Assembly (NCBI RefSeq): GCF_034927245.1
Contig: NZ_JAYFQK010000011.1
Span: 1-64,000, forward strand
Direction of reading: 5' to 3'
DNA from: Desulfitobacterium_A sp034927245
GTDB lineage: Bacteria; Bacillota; Desulfitobacteriia; Desulfitobacteriales; Desulfitobacteriaceae
Length of the DNA stretch: 64,000 nucleotides
Shown here: positions 50,247 to 59,245 of the stretch, piece by piece
Numbering within the stretch: position 1 is the first letter of the stretch
Layout: every line of letters starts with the position of its first letter
Notes under the pieces: generated by a model
The model's database searches: none
What the model was told of the DNA's origin: nothing
The model's input: only the letters and a program-made list of their open reading frames with translations
Program-made: the position numbers and the translations under genes

Positions 50247-51877
50247 TCTTTCATGGATGTTAACCATCGTGCCCAAAATCCTTTCTTCCTTTTCAATTCT
50301 TGAGAATCGATCAGATCGTCAACTCTTTTCTCTAGGGAAGTGAGGGCTTCCTGTGTTTCAAGGCTTTGCAGGGTAAGATATTCTATCGTGTCAATAAGTG
50401 AGGCTGTTTTTTCCTGAAGGAGTTCCCTCAAGGATTCGGGAATACCCTCGAGTTTTTCATTAATATCACTGAGCAGTGCGGCGGAGTCACTCCCCTTCCC
50501 GGTTTCATGGGTGGTCTCAAGCCCGGGTTCGTCAAGCACGGGTTCGGGCTCAACAGCGGTATCAACAGCGGTATCAACAGCGGTATCAATAGCGGACTCA
50601 AGAGCAGATCCAACTGCAGTATCAACAGCAGGCCCAACTGCAACCCTAGCTTCTATTTCTGTTTCTGCCCCTATCCCCGTCCCTGCTATATTCCTATTAC
50701 CCGAAACCTTGGCTAGGGAACTTTCTGATTCATGAACCGCCTTGGGGAGGGAGCGGGGATCGAAAGCGGGCTGAATTTGCGAGGAAGCCGTTTGTTTAAA
50801 GACGGGGACCGAATTTGAGGCTTCTATGGGCGCTTGAGGGATTGAGTTCTTAGGCAGTTCAAATGAGAGCTGAATTTCATGGGGAAATAACGGGGTATAC
50901 GGTTCCTCGTGATTCAACAGCCATTCCGTGTAATTGATTACAGACTCTGTCTTTTGAATAAGGTGGAGTGTTGAATGCTTAGGAGGGGAACTTGCTGCGA
51001 AAGTCCAGTGTTTCTGTTTAAACTGGAACTGAAACAGTCTTTCTTGATCGGTATTGAGGAGCATATTGAGGATTCCTTCGGAATTGAGTACGCCAAAGCC
51101 TTTCCACGGGCCGTTGAGATCATTGACGGGATTAGGTTCAATCCGCCAAGCGCTCGTAAAGTCACACATATTGGGTTGAGTTGCAAAGCCGATTTCAAAT
51201 TTGTCAGAGCCGGGTTGTTTTGCTCCCCAAAATAGGCAGCCGGTATTATTAGGGGTGATAAGGGCTGCCATATCGATGACTTCGCGTGGGATGGTTAAGG
51301 ATTCTTGGTTTTTGGCCCAAATATGATAGCTTCCATTAAAGAAATTGGATAGGAGGACAGAGTGATTGCCGAGAAAAGTCATCATAAGAAGATGGAGATT
51401 TGATTTTGAATCCAGAAAGACATGATACAGGGGATGACGCGGGTGGACGACATCACCTAATTGTGCCGATTTCCAAGTTTGCCCGTTCCATAAAAGATGA
51501 TTGATGCGCCAAACATCGGGAAGGGCGTCATGCGAGGCGGCATAAAAGATATGTATCACCTTTTCCACGGGAAGAAGAATGAGGCGATCATAGCGGCTGT
51601 TCCGGGTATCGAGTTTTCCGAGTGTCATGGTTTGATGTTCACCGGTGATCGTGACAATGGAATAACAGAGCTCCCCCGTCTTTTTAAGATAAGCGAGATG
51701 AACTCGGTTAGGGTTTTCGGCGATCCCTTGGGCAAGTATGACAGGCTCTTTCAACTCGAAGAGCATCTGCTTATTTGAGTTGGAGCATAAAGAGAGTCCT
51801 TCATTATTGATATCAAGGAAGAAGGATGCATGTTGATTAATGATTAACGTTTGTGAGACCGGAAGAAAATAGGGCAA
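50243..51877 (-). CDS. Propeller-like repeat protein with low-complexity linker and coiled coil
   Basis: About 544 residues, no signal peptide. Residues 1-320 contain regularly spaced aromatic/Gly beta strands (for example RVHLAYLKKTGELCYSIV, VIHIFYAASHDALPD, LHLLMMTFLGNHSVLL), suggestive of a beta propeller. Then comes a Ser/Pro/Glu linker with AVDT tandem repeats (50530-50620), a coiled coil (about 480-530) and the basic C-terminus KRKKGFWARWLTSMK. Function unknown; proteins of this type occur in spore-former surface clusters. TTG 51877 lies 6 bases after AAGGAGGTG; GTG 51886 is part of that site. Confidence 0.55.
   Translation of the reverse strand: MPYFLPVSQTLIINQHASFFLDINNEGLSLCSNSNKQMLFELKEPVILAQGIAENPNRVHLAYLKKTGELCYSIVTITGEHQTMTLGKLDTRNSRYDRLILLPVEKVIHIFYAASHDALPDVWRINHLLWNGQTWKSAQLGDVVHPRHPLYHVFLDSKSNLHLLMMTFLGNHSVLLSNFFNGSYHIWAKNQESLTIPREVIDMAALITPNNTGCLFWGAKQPGSDKFEIGFATQPNMCDFTSAWRIEPNPVNDLNGPWKGFGVLNSEGILNMLLNTDQERLFQFQFKQKHWTFAASSPPKHSTLHLIQKTESVINYTEWLLNHEEPYTPLFPHEIQLSFELPKNSIPQAPIEASNSVPVFKQTASSQIQPAFDPRSLPKAVHESESSLAKVSGNRNIAGTGIGAETEIEARVAVGPAVDTAVGSALESAIDTAVDTAVDTAVEPEPVLDEPGLETTHETGKGSDSAALLSDINEKLEGIPESLRELLQEKTASLIDTIEYLTLQSLETQEALTSLEKRVDDLIDSQELKRKKGFWARWLTSMKE
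50535..50622. repeat. In-frame 12-bp minisatellite (AVDT repeat)
   Basis: On the plus strand GCGGTATCAACA recurs in tandem (three near-perfect units, further degenerate ones on each side), coding AVDT/AVDS/AIDT on the minus strand. Long open frames also appear on the other strand here; they are an artefact of the repeat. Confidence 0.85.
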
Positions 51878-51900
51878 TGGATACACCTCCTTGTTATAGG

Positions 51901-51926
51901 CTAGGGCTGTCCTGAGACAGCCCTAG
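51901..51926. terminator. Strong hairpin, 11 bp
   Basis: CTAGGGCTGTC, loop CTGA, GACAGCCCTAG; TGTTTTT follows on the plus strand. It lies between two minus-strand genes, so it probably acts as a barrier or partial terminator after the upstream gene, although the T run is on the other strand. Confidence 0.6.
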
Positions 51927-51962
51927 TGTTTTTACAGATTAAAGGATTAACAAGAGAAGGGA

Positions 51963-52604
51963 CTATTTGTTGAGATCCTTAAGGATTTGGGGTAATTGAG
52001 GCGGGAAGAAATCGGTTGGGAAAGGCGTTAGGTTTGGATTTAAGAAATCGACGCACGGTGTTTCTGACGGGAATTCTTCACAGAAAGGCGGCTCAGGGCA
52101 ATAGCCGAAAGCATCAATTGAAAGCTGCACAAATCCGGTGAGTTTTGAGATGACAAAGGAACCTACCGTAAGAACAAGGTCATCATCGGAAACGACTGCG
52201 GGAACTAAGAGTTCGCTGCGGGTTTCGACGCGAAGGTTAAAGTCGAATTCTGAGCGTGTCGGCGGATGGAAAATAACGATGTCTTTTTGAATATCCGGAA
52301 GGCAGCCAGTGATAGGGATAAGGGTGCCGACGGCATTCCTAATGGTAACTGTGAAGCAAATGCGAACGGTGAATTGAGCTCGGGCAAAGTTTGGACGCCC
52401 GGGGATTGGGGTAATGACAATGCTGTCGGGGAGAATTATACCATTGTTAAAGGCGATACTGACAAAGGTAAAGGGTCCTCCTGACTGCGGAAGTTCGACT
52501 TCAAAGTCGGGGAAACATTCTCTTTGTTGGCAGCTGAAAAATACTTTCTCGACAATGATACAAACCCTTTCTTGATATGGATCGAATTGAAATGCATCTG
52601 TCAT
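51963..52604 (-). CDS. Conserved hypothetical, beta-rich, Cys-containing (possible spore/envelope protein)
   Basis: 213 residues, no signal peptide or membrane helix. Alternating beta-strand segments (ERVCIIVEKVFFSCQQREC, PFTFVSIAFNNGIILPDSIV, ARAQFTVRICFTVTIRNAVG, FVISKLTGFVQLSIDAFGYC) suggest a beta-sandwich of two repeats; it ends with Pro-rich CPEPPFCEEFP and TPFPTDFFPPQLP. Eight cysteines hint at cross-linking, as in spore-coat-like proteins. Function not known. GGAGGG precedes ATG 52604. Confidence 0.55.
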   Translation of the reverse strand: MTDAFQFDPYQERVCIIVEKVFFSCQQRECFPDFEVELPQSGGPFTFVSIAFNNGIILPDSIVITPIPGRPNFARAQFTVRICFTVTIRNAVGTLIPITGCLPDIQKDIVIFHPPTRSEFDFNLRVETRSELLVPAVVSDDDLVLTVGSFVISKLTGFVQLSIDAFGYCPEPPFCEEFPSETPCVDFLNPNLTPFPTDFFPPQLPQILKDLNK

Positions 52605-53089
52605 GGGTTATATATCCCTCCTTTAATCCTGGTTTCGGGGTATCATATTCATTCTGAAATTAAGTGTGACGAATTAGAAAGAGGGATCAGAAGCAATTTC
52701 TGGGAGATGTTTTTGAATTTCCATAGCCCGTCTCTGCCAGTCGTTTTCGTGAACAAAGTCCCCGCCTAATGATGTACTTTTTGCATCGGATGCTTTGCTT
52801 AAGGCTGCGGAAAAGAGGGCGGAATCGGAAGCTAGATAAAGGCCTGAATAAGAAATAGAAGTAAACCCCAGTCCAGCCACGGTGCGATTGCGTCGCTGTA
52901 GCCAATGATCGGTTTATAGGTAATGGTGTATTGCTTCTCGATATAGAATATGTTCGAATAGTGTGATATAGAGTATAAACAAGCTAAATTTTGGCTGTGG
53001 CTTCAGATAATATAAAAAAAGCGCGGACTTGCCGCGCTTTGAATTGACTCAAATTTTATTGGTAGTTTATTCGATAGTTTATTTAATAT
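52605..53089. other. 485-bp region without a supported gene
   Basis: Contains a weak 68-codon minus-strand frame (52674-52880) with no good ribosome site and no recognised family, and the terminator of the CAP-protein gene (53018-53040). Otherwise AT-rich sequence. Confidence 0.5.
53018..53040 (-). terminator. Terminator of the CAP-domain gene
   Basis: Minus strand AAAGCGCG, 7-base loop, CGCGCTTT, then TTTTATATT; 50 bases beyond the stop. Confidence 0.85.
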
Positions 53090-53911
53090 CTATTCTCTGG
53101 CAAATTCCTGAACAAAATACGTTCCGGAACTGCTGTAAACGATGCCGACACCGACGTGGGTGTAGTTTGCATTGAGAATATTGGCTTTGTGGCCGGAGCT
53201 GCTCATGAAGGCAGCCATGGCGGCATCAACAGAGATGTTGCGGGCGATATTTTCACCGGCAGAATAGTATTGGATTCCGGCCATTTTCATCATGTCATAA
53301 GGGCTGCCGTACGTCGGAGAAGTGTGACTGAAATATCCATTGGTTTTCATGTCATTGGCCTTAACCTGAGCAACACCCACTAGGCGAAGATCCACTTTGA
53401 GCGGTGCCAGACCGACATTGGCTCGTTCTTTGTTAATTTCATCAATCATCTGCTGCTCTTGCGTGCTGATTGAAGTTGCGGCCGGAATTGTCTTTGAACT
53501 AGTTGGGGTTGTTGGAGCAGGAGTTGGGGCCGGAGCCGGAGCCGGAACAGGGGTACCGGGTGTAGGTGATGGAGCAGGAGCAGGAGCAGGGGTAGATGGG
53601 GTAGTGTTGGTTGTCGGGTAACTTAAGAAGTATGGTTTTAAGGAAATCACACTTGAGCCGGCACTTGGGGTTGCTTGTGAGGCGACCGGTGGTGTTATAG
53701 TTGTATTAGCACCCGTATTGGTCGTTGTATTCGTGGGGGTGGAAGCTGCTGCTTGTGTGGGAGATGTATAAACATAGCTGCGTAAAGGTATGCTGTATCC
53801 GCTTGAAGAGGAATAATTGTTCGCTGCATAGATTGCTGCTTGTGCGGGAACTGCTATTCCCATTGAAAAAATGAATGTTAAACTTATTGCGACTTTTGAA
53901 AACTTCTTCAT
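53090..53911 (-). CDS. Secreted CAP-domain (YkwD/SCP-like) protein
   Basis: 273 residues. Signal peptide with basic start MKKFSK, hydrophobic core, and AQAA cleavage region (about residues 25-29); a long Thr/Ala/Pro linker with PAPAPAP runs (about 60-145); a C-terminal CAP domain (about 150-273) with QMIDEINKERANVGLAPL, NGYFSHTSPTYGSPYDMM, SAGENIARN, SGHKANILNANYTHVGVGI and FVQEFA. YkwD-type proteins are exported and often germination- or wall-associated; activity unknown. AGGAGG precedes ATG 53911. Monocistronic. Confidence 0.85.
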   Translation of the reverse strand: MKKFSKVAISLTFIFSMGIAVPAQAAIYAANNYSSSSGYSIPLRSYVYTSPTQAAASTPTNTTTNTGANTTITPPVASQATPSAGSSVISLKPYFLSYPTTNTTPSTPAPAPAPSPTPGTPVPAPAPAPTPAPTTPTSSKTIPAATSISTQEQQMIDEINKERANVGLAPLKVDLRLVGVAQVKANDMKTNGYFSHTSPTYGSPYDMMKMAGIQYYSAGENIARNISVDAAMAAFMSSSGHKANILNANYTHVGVGIVYSSSGTYFVQEFARE

Positions 53912-54093
53912 TTAATTATTACCTCCTAAAACTTTTAAAAGAAAATGAAGTTGTCTGTTCGGATCGTCCTTAGTATAACATTAGCGATTAAACAAGCCTA
54001 CCGGTACATTGTTCCATTTTTTCGGGCAAATTTTTTCGATCTGTAATAAAATAAGTGTATAATATTTTAGCATTAAAATTGCATGGAGGAGTT

Positions 54094-55242
54094 ATGCAGC
54101 CGAAAGTTGTTGTGAAATATTGTCCGGAATATACTGCCGATGTCGAAAAGATTCTACGCCAAGGGTTGCAAGGACTGGGCGAAATGTCAGTTTTTGTAAA
54201 GCCTGGTCAAAAGGTATTGCTCAAGGTGAATCTTCTCATGAAAAAAAGACCGGAAGAAGCGGTTACGACGCATCCCAGTGTCGTTGAAGCAGTGGTTCAT
54301 TTAGTACAGGAGGCGGGAGGTATTCCCATCATCGGCGACAGTCCCGGCGGGCCTTATACTACAGGCGCTTTGCAGGGAATTTATGCACGTTCGGGAATGA
54401 AAGAGGTTGCCGATCGCACAGGGGCCCTCTTAAATTGGGATGTGGGGCAAACGTTGGTTTCTCATCCGGAAGGCAAAATTGTGAAGAGCCTTGCCGTGAC
54501 GAAGAGCGTGATTGATGCTGATGTCGTGATTACGTTATCGAAGCTGAAAACCCACGGGATGATGACCTTTACCGGTGCCGTAAAGATTTTGTTTGGGGTT
54601 ATACCCGGACTTTTGAAAGCAGAGTATCATCTCAAAATGCCGGATCTGAAAATCTTTGCCGGGTTGTTAGTAGACATTGCGACTTGCATTAAACCTGCTT
54701 TAAGTATTATGGACGGGATCGTAGGAATGGAAGGAGATGGCCCTTCGGGAGGCAAACCCCGTTCTGTTGGTGCATTGTTGATCAGTCAGGATCCTTTTGC
54801 CCTAGATGTTGTTGCAACGTCCTTGATTGGGTTAAAACCGGAAAAGGTTCCCACGATTATGGCCGCCCGAGAACAGGGACTGGCAAGCCGTTTGGAAGAG
54901 GTGGAATGGATAGGAGATCCGCGTTCCCTTTGGCGGATTCAGAACTTCGTTCTTCCGAAAACATCTTCGGTTAATTTTATCGACAGGGTCCCTTTGCCGA
55001 AAACGGCACGAGGCTTTATTATGAATCGGGTTCGACCGCGTCCGTATTTCCGGCATGAATTGTGTGTCGGATGCAAAGATTGCTTTAATAATTGCCCGCC
55101 TAAAGCATTGGTCATGAATGAAGAGAATCGACCGGTTGTTGATCTTGACGCTTGTATTCGCTGCTTTTGCTGTCAAGAGCTCTGTCCTCATCAAGCTGTT
55201 GAAATCAAGAAACCAAGACTGGGGAGGGCAATTTTTAAGTGA
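54094..55242 (+). CDS. DUF362 protein with C-terminal 2[4Fe-4S] ferredoxin
   Basis: 382 residues. DUF362 domain (about 1-300: LKVNLLMKKRPEEAVTTHP, GDSPGGPYTTG, SKLKTHGMMTFTGAVK), then a ferredoxin domain CVGCKDCFNNCPPKALV and CIRCFCCQELCPHQAVEI. Probably a soluble electron-transfer or Fe-S-dependent protein of unknown substrate. ATG 54094 is preceded by GGAGG; the frame from 54055 includes that site. A TATAAT-like -10 is at 54056-54061. Confidence 0.8.
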   Translation: MQPKVVVKYCPEYTADVEKILRQGLQGLGEMSVFVKPGQKVLLKVNLLMKKRPEEAVTTHPSVVEAVVHLVQEAGGIPIIGDSPGGPYTTGALQGIYARSGMKEVADRTGALLNWDVGQTLVSHPEGKIVKSLAVTKSVIDADVVITLSKLKTHGMMTFTGAVKILFGVIPGLLKAEYHLKMPDLKIFAGLLVDIATCIKPALSIMDGIVGMEGDGPSGGKPRSVGALLISQDPFALDVVATSLIGLKPEKVPTIMAAREQGLASRLEEVEWIGDPRSLWRIQNFVLPKTSSVNFIDRVPLPKTARGFIMNRVRPRPYFRHELCVGCKDCFNNCPPKALVMNEENRPVVDLDACIRCFCCQELCPHQAVEIKKPRLGRAIFK

Positions 55243-55445
55243 TTTTCCTTTAATTATAAAAAAGGGTATAATAAAGTAGTGTGGCTTTTCCTCCTAAATT
55301 TAATAAAAACTTTATTTCAATTGTGATAATAAAAGTGTAAAATTAATTTTCGAGACAGGCAAGGGATTCTCCGTTAGGCCGTAGAAAGAAAATGTAGTAA
55401 GAAAATAACGAACAAGATTTTTCAGATTAACAAAGGAGGTAGACC

Positions 55446-56258
55446 GTGGCCCAGTTTCTTTCGCAGATCCGCGTACCATTGGATTGGCGTAATATCATAG
55501 ATATTGTTGTTGTTGCGGTCGTGCTCTATCAGTTAATCATGCTGATAAAGGGAACTCGTGCCGTACAACTTTTGAAGGGACTTGCTGTTCTCCTTATTGT
55601 TTCGAATATTTCAAAGTCCCTGCATCTGAATACGATCGATTGGCTTTTGGATAGAGTTTGGACGATGCTCTTTGTGGCCTTGCCGGTTGTATTCCAACCG
55701 GAGCTGCGTAGGGCGCTTGAACAAATTGGCCGTGGTCGCTTTTTTATAAGTCATACCTCAGCTTTGGGACAAGAGGCCTTTGAGCAAGTGGTCGAAGAGT
55801 TAGTGCGCTGCAGTCAGGTCTTATCGAAAAACCGGATCGGAGCATTAATGGCGATTGAACGGGAGACAGGTGTGCAGGAGTTTATTGAAACCGGCATTAA
55901 AATCGATGGCGTAGTTTCATCAGAGTTCCTGGTGAACGTTTTTATTCCGAATACGCCGCTTCATGACGGAGCTGTGATTATTCGCGGGGATCGTGTGGCG
56001 GCGGCGGGCTGCTTTTTGCCTTTATCGGAGAATCCCAATATTCAAAAGGAACTGGGGACTCGGCATCGGGCCGCAATCGGTTTATCGGAGGTCTCTGACG
56101 CACTGGTTATTATCGTTTCTGAGGAGACAGGCGCTGTTTCCGTTGCCATAGATGGTATAATCACGCGCTTTTTGGATGAAAAAATGCTGAGGGACTTATT
56201 GATAACGAAATTGCAAGTGAAAACGAGCAAGAGCTATGTACCTTTTTGGAGGTCGTAA
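55446..56258 (+). CDS. cdaA: Diadenylate cyclase, membrane-bound (CdaA)
   Basis: 270 residues. Makes the second messenger c-di-AMP from two ATP. Three N-terminal membrane helices (about 15-90) precede the DAC domain with DGA in TPLHDGAVII (about 174) and RHR in LGTRHRAAIG (about 206). GTG 55446 follows AAAGGAGGT. First of cdaA-cdaR-(FAD)-glmM-glmS; cdaR overlaps in the ribosome-site region, starting 2 bases after its stop. This order is conserved in Firmicutes and couples c-di-AMP with wall amino-sugar synthesis. Confidence 0.95.
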   Translation: MAQFLSQIRVPLDWRNIIDIVVVAVVLYQLIMLIKGTRAVQLLKGLAVLLIVSNISKSLHLNTIDWLLDRVWTMLFVALPVVFQPELRRALEQIGRGRFFISHTSALGQEAFEQVVEELVRCSQVLSKNRIGALMAIERETGVQEFIETGIKIDGVVSSEFLVNVFIPNTPLHDGAVIIRGDRVAAAGCFLPLSENPNIQKELGTRHRAAIGLSEVSDALVIIVSEETGAVSVAIDGIITRFLDEKMLRDLLITKLQVKTSKSYVPFWRS

Positions 56259-56260
56259 AA

Positions 56261-57490
56261 ATGCATGAGGTATTAAAAAGGAATCTAGGTTATAAAATAG
56301 TTTCCCTGCTCTTGGCCATATTATTTTGGCTCTGGGTGACAAATACAAATACAACACCCACGCAAACGTTGAATGGAGATCAAACATTAACGGTAACGTT
56401 GGTGACTAAAAATATTCCGAGTAATTCCATCGTGATGACAAAACTTCCCTCTGTTCGTGTTCGGCTGAAAGGAAATAATCCAAGCGTGAATGTCAATGAT
56501 CTGTATACGTATGTTGATCTGTCAGGGGCGGATCCGGGTGAACATCAATATACAATCCAAATGGATCCCATCCCCGGGGTTCAAATCGTCGAACTGACTC
56601 CTAAAACGGTTAACTTAACGATTGATACAGTTCAGGAAAAGATGCTTCCTGTTCAAGCGAATATTACCGGGACTCCTGCGGAAGGATTGATGGCAGGGGA
56701 GCCTATTATTAAACCTTCCATTGTCAATGTTCGCGGGCCGGGTTCTGTTCTTGCAGGCTTAGACAAAGTTACCGTTGAGATGAGCATAGCCGAAGCTACG
56801 GAGTCAGTGACGAAATCGCTTCCCATTATGTTTAGAGATAAGCAAGGGCAAAGTATCTTTAGCTCAGCCCCGAATATGGAGACACTCTTTGCCAGTCCGG
56901 GGAGTGTTGAGGTTATCGTACCCATTATGGCCAAGGATGCGGCCAGTAAGACGATCCCCGTAAGCATTAAAAGTGAAGGGGAACCGGCTGTAGGAATGAA
57001 CTTGCGTTCGCTTCAGGCGGTGCCGGATCGGGTTCAGGTTTGGGGAAAACCCGGGGATTTGAATGCGATTAATGCACTTGACCTTGGGACGGTAAGCATC
57101 GCGGGCTTATCAGAGAATAAAACCTTTCAAATTAACTCCGAAAAAGTGAACCTTCCCGCGGGGGTTTCCATGAGTTCGGGCACAAACTTCACCGTGGTTG
57201 CCAGTATTGGGAAGGCAGCTCAAACGAAAACGCTGACAGATATGAATGTTGAAGTCAGAAATATCCCCAATGAATTGGTGCTTGATCAGCCCCCAGGTAA
57301 GATTGAGATTACGGTGGAAGCGATACCGGAAATTCTAAACCAATTAACAGCGGGTCAAATCTTACTCTGGGTTGATGCCGCAGGCCAAGCAGAAGGAAGC
57401 CATTCGGATGTAAAGGTCTATTGGCAGCTTCCCTCGGGAGTAAAGATGATATCCACTCCCAGTGTTTCCTACAGTTTAAAAGTGAAATAG
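56261..57490 (+). CDS. cdaR: CdaA regulator (YbbR-domain protein)
   Basis: 409 residues. An N-terminal membrane anchor (about 12-30: YKIVSLLLAILFWLWV) is followed by about four YbbR repeats facing outside; each has a VRLKGN/VNVRGPG/VQVWGKPG-like turn. CdaR binds and modulates CdaA. ATG 56261 has GGAGG before it, inside the cdaA 3' end; the frame starting at 56246 would contain this site. The FAD gene follows after 35 bases. Confidence 0.92.
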   Translation: MHEVLKRNLGYKIVSLLLAILFWLWVTNTNTTPTQTLNGDQTLTVTLVTKNIPSNSIVMTKLPSVRVRLKGNNPSVNVNDLYTYVDLSGADPGEHQYTIQMDPIPGVQIVELTPKTVNLTIDTVQEKMLPVQANITGTPAEGLMAGEPIIKPSIVNVRGPGSVLAGLDKVTVEMSIAEATESVTKSLPIMFRDKQGQSIFSSAPNMETLFASPGSVEVIVPIMAKDAASKTIPVSIKSEGEPAVGMNLRSLQAVPDRVQVWGKPGDLNAINALDLGTVSIAGLSENKTFQINSEKVNLPAGVSMSSGTNFTVVASIGKAAQTKTLTDMNVEVRNIPNELVLDQPPGKIEITVEAIPEILNQLTAGQILLWVDAAGQAEGSHSDVKVYWQLPSGVKMISTPSVSYSLKVK

Positions 57491-57525
57491 TTAACTCGAT
57501 GATCAAGTTATAGGAGGGTATTGGG

Positions 57526-59130
57526 TTGGACCTCATTTGGACAAACTTTCGTGTACCTGTCGAGGAGGAAGAGTCCCTTCTCCCTTCCCAGATGGCCCAT
57601 AAATTGAAAGTCCCGCCTCAATCGATTTCAGGATTAAGAATTATCCGACGCTCACTGGATGCACGGAAGAAACCCCAGCTTTTTTTCTCCTATACCGTAA
57701 TTTTTAACCTTGAATTGCCGCTTAAACAAATTCAACGGGTTTTAAGCCGAAATAGAGATCTGAAACAAAGGCCGGTTGAGGAACCGGTTTTTTTCCCATG
57801 TCCGGAGAAAAGATTAATCCATCGTCCTATTGTTGTCGGAGCCGGTCCCGCTGGTTATTTTGCAGCTTTAGCACTGGCCAGAAACGGGTATGCTCCGCTC
57901 GTCCTTGAGCGAGGCGATGAGGTTATCGAGCGGACGCGGAAAGTAGACGAATTCTGGAAAACAGGGAACCTGGATACGGAAAGCAATGTGCAATTCGGGG
58001 AAGGCGGAGCAGGGACTTTCTCTGACGGCAAATTAACGACACGAATTTCCGATCGCCGGATTACAGATGTATTGCAGGCTTTTGTCAAGGCCGGGGCTCC
58101 GGCCGAAATACTCTTTCTCGCGAAAGCTCATATCGGAACGGATATTCTTAAAGAAGTGGTTCAAGGACTTCGCCAAGAAATTATTGCGTTAGGGGGAGAG
58201 GTCCGCTTTCGAACGAAGCTGACAGACCTCATAAAAGCAAATGGCAAAATGAAGGGTATCCGAGTCAATGGCAGCGAGGAAATCCCCGCAGAAACGGTGA
58301 TACTGGCGATTGGGCACAGTGCTCGGGATACTTATGAAATGCTTTGGCACCGGGAAGTTCGCATTGAACAAAAGGCTTTTGCTATGGGGGTTAGAATTGA
58401 ACATCCCCAAGAATTGATCAATCTTTCCCAATACGGAGTAGAGGAACATCCAAAGCTTGGCCCGGCGGATTATCAGTTAACCTATAAGGATCAGCTGACA
58501 GGTCGGGGTGCCTATGCTTTTTGTATGTGTCCGGGAGGAAAAGTGGTTGCCGCAGCGTCAGAGGAAGAACGATTGGTGACCAACGGTATGAGCGAATATC
58601 GGCGGGACACAGGTGTTGCCAACAGCGCTCTGGTCGTTACCGTCGGTCAACCTGATTTTGGGAGCGGCCATCCTTTGGCAGGAATTGAGTTTCAGCGCCA
58701 TTGGGAACATGAAGCCTTTTTAGCAGGCGGAAGAAATTATTATGCACCGGTGCAAGGTGTTCCCGATTTCTTAGCGTCTCGGGTGAGCGCAGATATTCCT
58801 TTCCCTTCAAGTTATATCCCAGGGGTAACCCCGGTTGATCTTCATCGCGTTTTAGCAAAACCGGTGAGTGAGGTCCTTGAGCGTGCCCTGATTTCTTTTG
58901 ATCATAAGATTAAAGGTTTTGCGGGTGAAAATGCGGTGTTGACCGGTGTTGAGACGCGGACTAGTGCACCGATTAGGATGACGCGTGATGAAAACGGGGA
59001 ATCATTAGGAATTATGGGCCTTTTCCCCGCCGGAGAAGGAGCCGGTTATGCCGGTGGAATTGTCAGTGCGGCGGTGGATGGCCTGCGGGCGGCGGAACGT
59101 TTGATGGCCCGGTATGCTCCACCGACTTAA
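57526..59130 (+). CDS. FAD-dependent oxidoreductase (COG2509-type)
   Basis: 534 residues. Short N-terminal domain (about 1-100), then the FAD-binding VVGAGPAGYFAALALARNG and GEGGAGTFSDGKLTT, and a C-terminal AIGHSARDTYEML / FPAGEGAGYAGGI. This uncharacterised flavoprotein is regularly found between cdaR and glmM in clostridia. TTG 57526 follows TAGGAGGG. Substrate unknown; its position suggests a link with envelope metabolism only by association. Confidence 0.85.
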   Translation: MDLIWTNFRVPVEEEESLLPSQMAHKLKVPPQSISGLRIIRRSLDARKKPQLFFSYTVIFNLELPLKQIQRVLSRNRDLKQRPVEEPVFFPCPEKRLIHRPIVVGAGPAGYFAALALARNGYAPLVLERGDEVIERTRKVDEFWKTGNLDTESNVQFGEGGAGTFSDGKLTTRISDRRITDVLQAFVKAGAPAEILFLAKAHIGTDILKEVVQGLRQEIIALGGEVRFRTKLTDLIKANGKMKGIRVNGSEEIPAETVILAIGHSARDTYEMLWHREVRIEQKAFAMGVRIEHPQELINLSQYGVEEHPKLGPADYQLTYKDQLTGRGAYAFCMCPGGKVVAAASEEERLVTNGMSEYRRDTGVANSALVVTVGQPDFGSGHPLAGIEFQRHWEHEAFLAGGRNYYAPVQGVPDFLASRVSADIPFPSSYIPGVTPVDLHRVLAKPVSEVLERALISFDHKIKGFAGENAVLTGVETRTSAPIRMTRDENGESLGIMGLFPAGEGAGYAGGIVSAAVDGLRAAERLMARYAPPT

Positions 59131-59245
59131 ATGTTTGCTGAAAATCGTAACTTGAAGTAGAATAGTGAGCAGATACGATAACTTGGCATAGGATAAGATA
59201 TGAAATTTCGAAGATAGAACATATAACTCAGGAAGGGGTATAAGC

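Noticed and set aside
50507..50735. Plus-strand repeat-rich frames over the AVDT tract
   Set aside because: Open frames on the opposite strand are produced by the 12-bp repeat; no ribosome site or homology.
52674..52880. 68-codon minus-strand ORF
   Set aside because: No ribosome site, no family, low-complexity Ser/Ala start; treated as noncoding.
53397..53621. Plus-strand Gly/Ala/Val-rich frame opposite the CAP protein linker
   Set aside because: Shadow of the Pro/Ala-rich linker codons of the CAP-domain gene.
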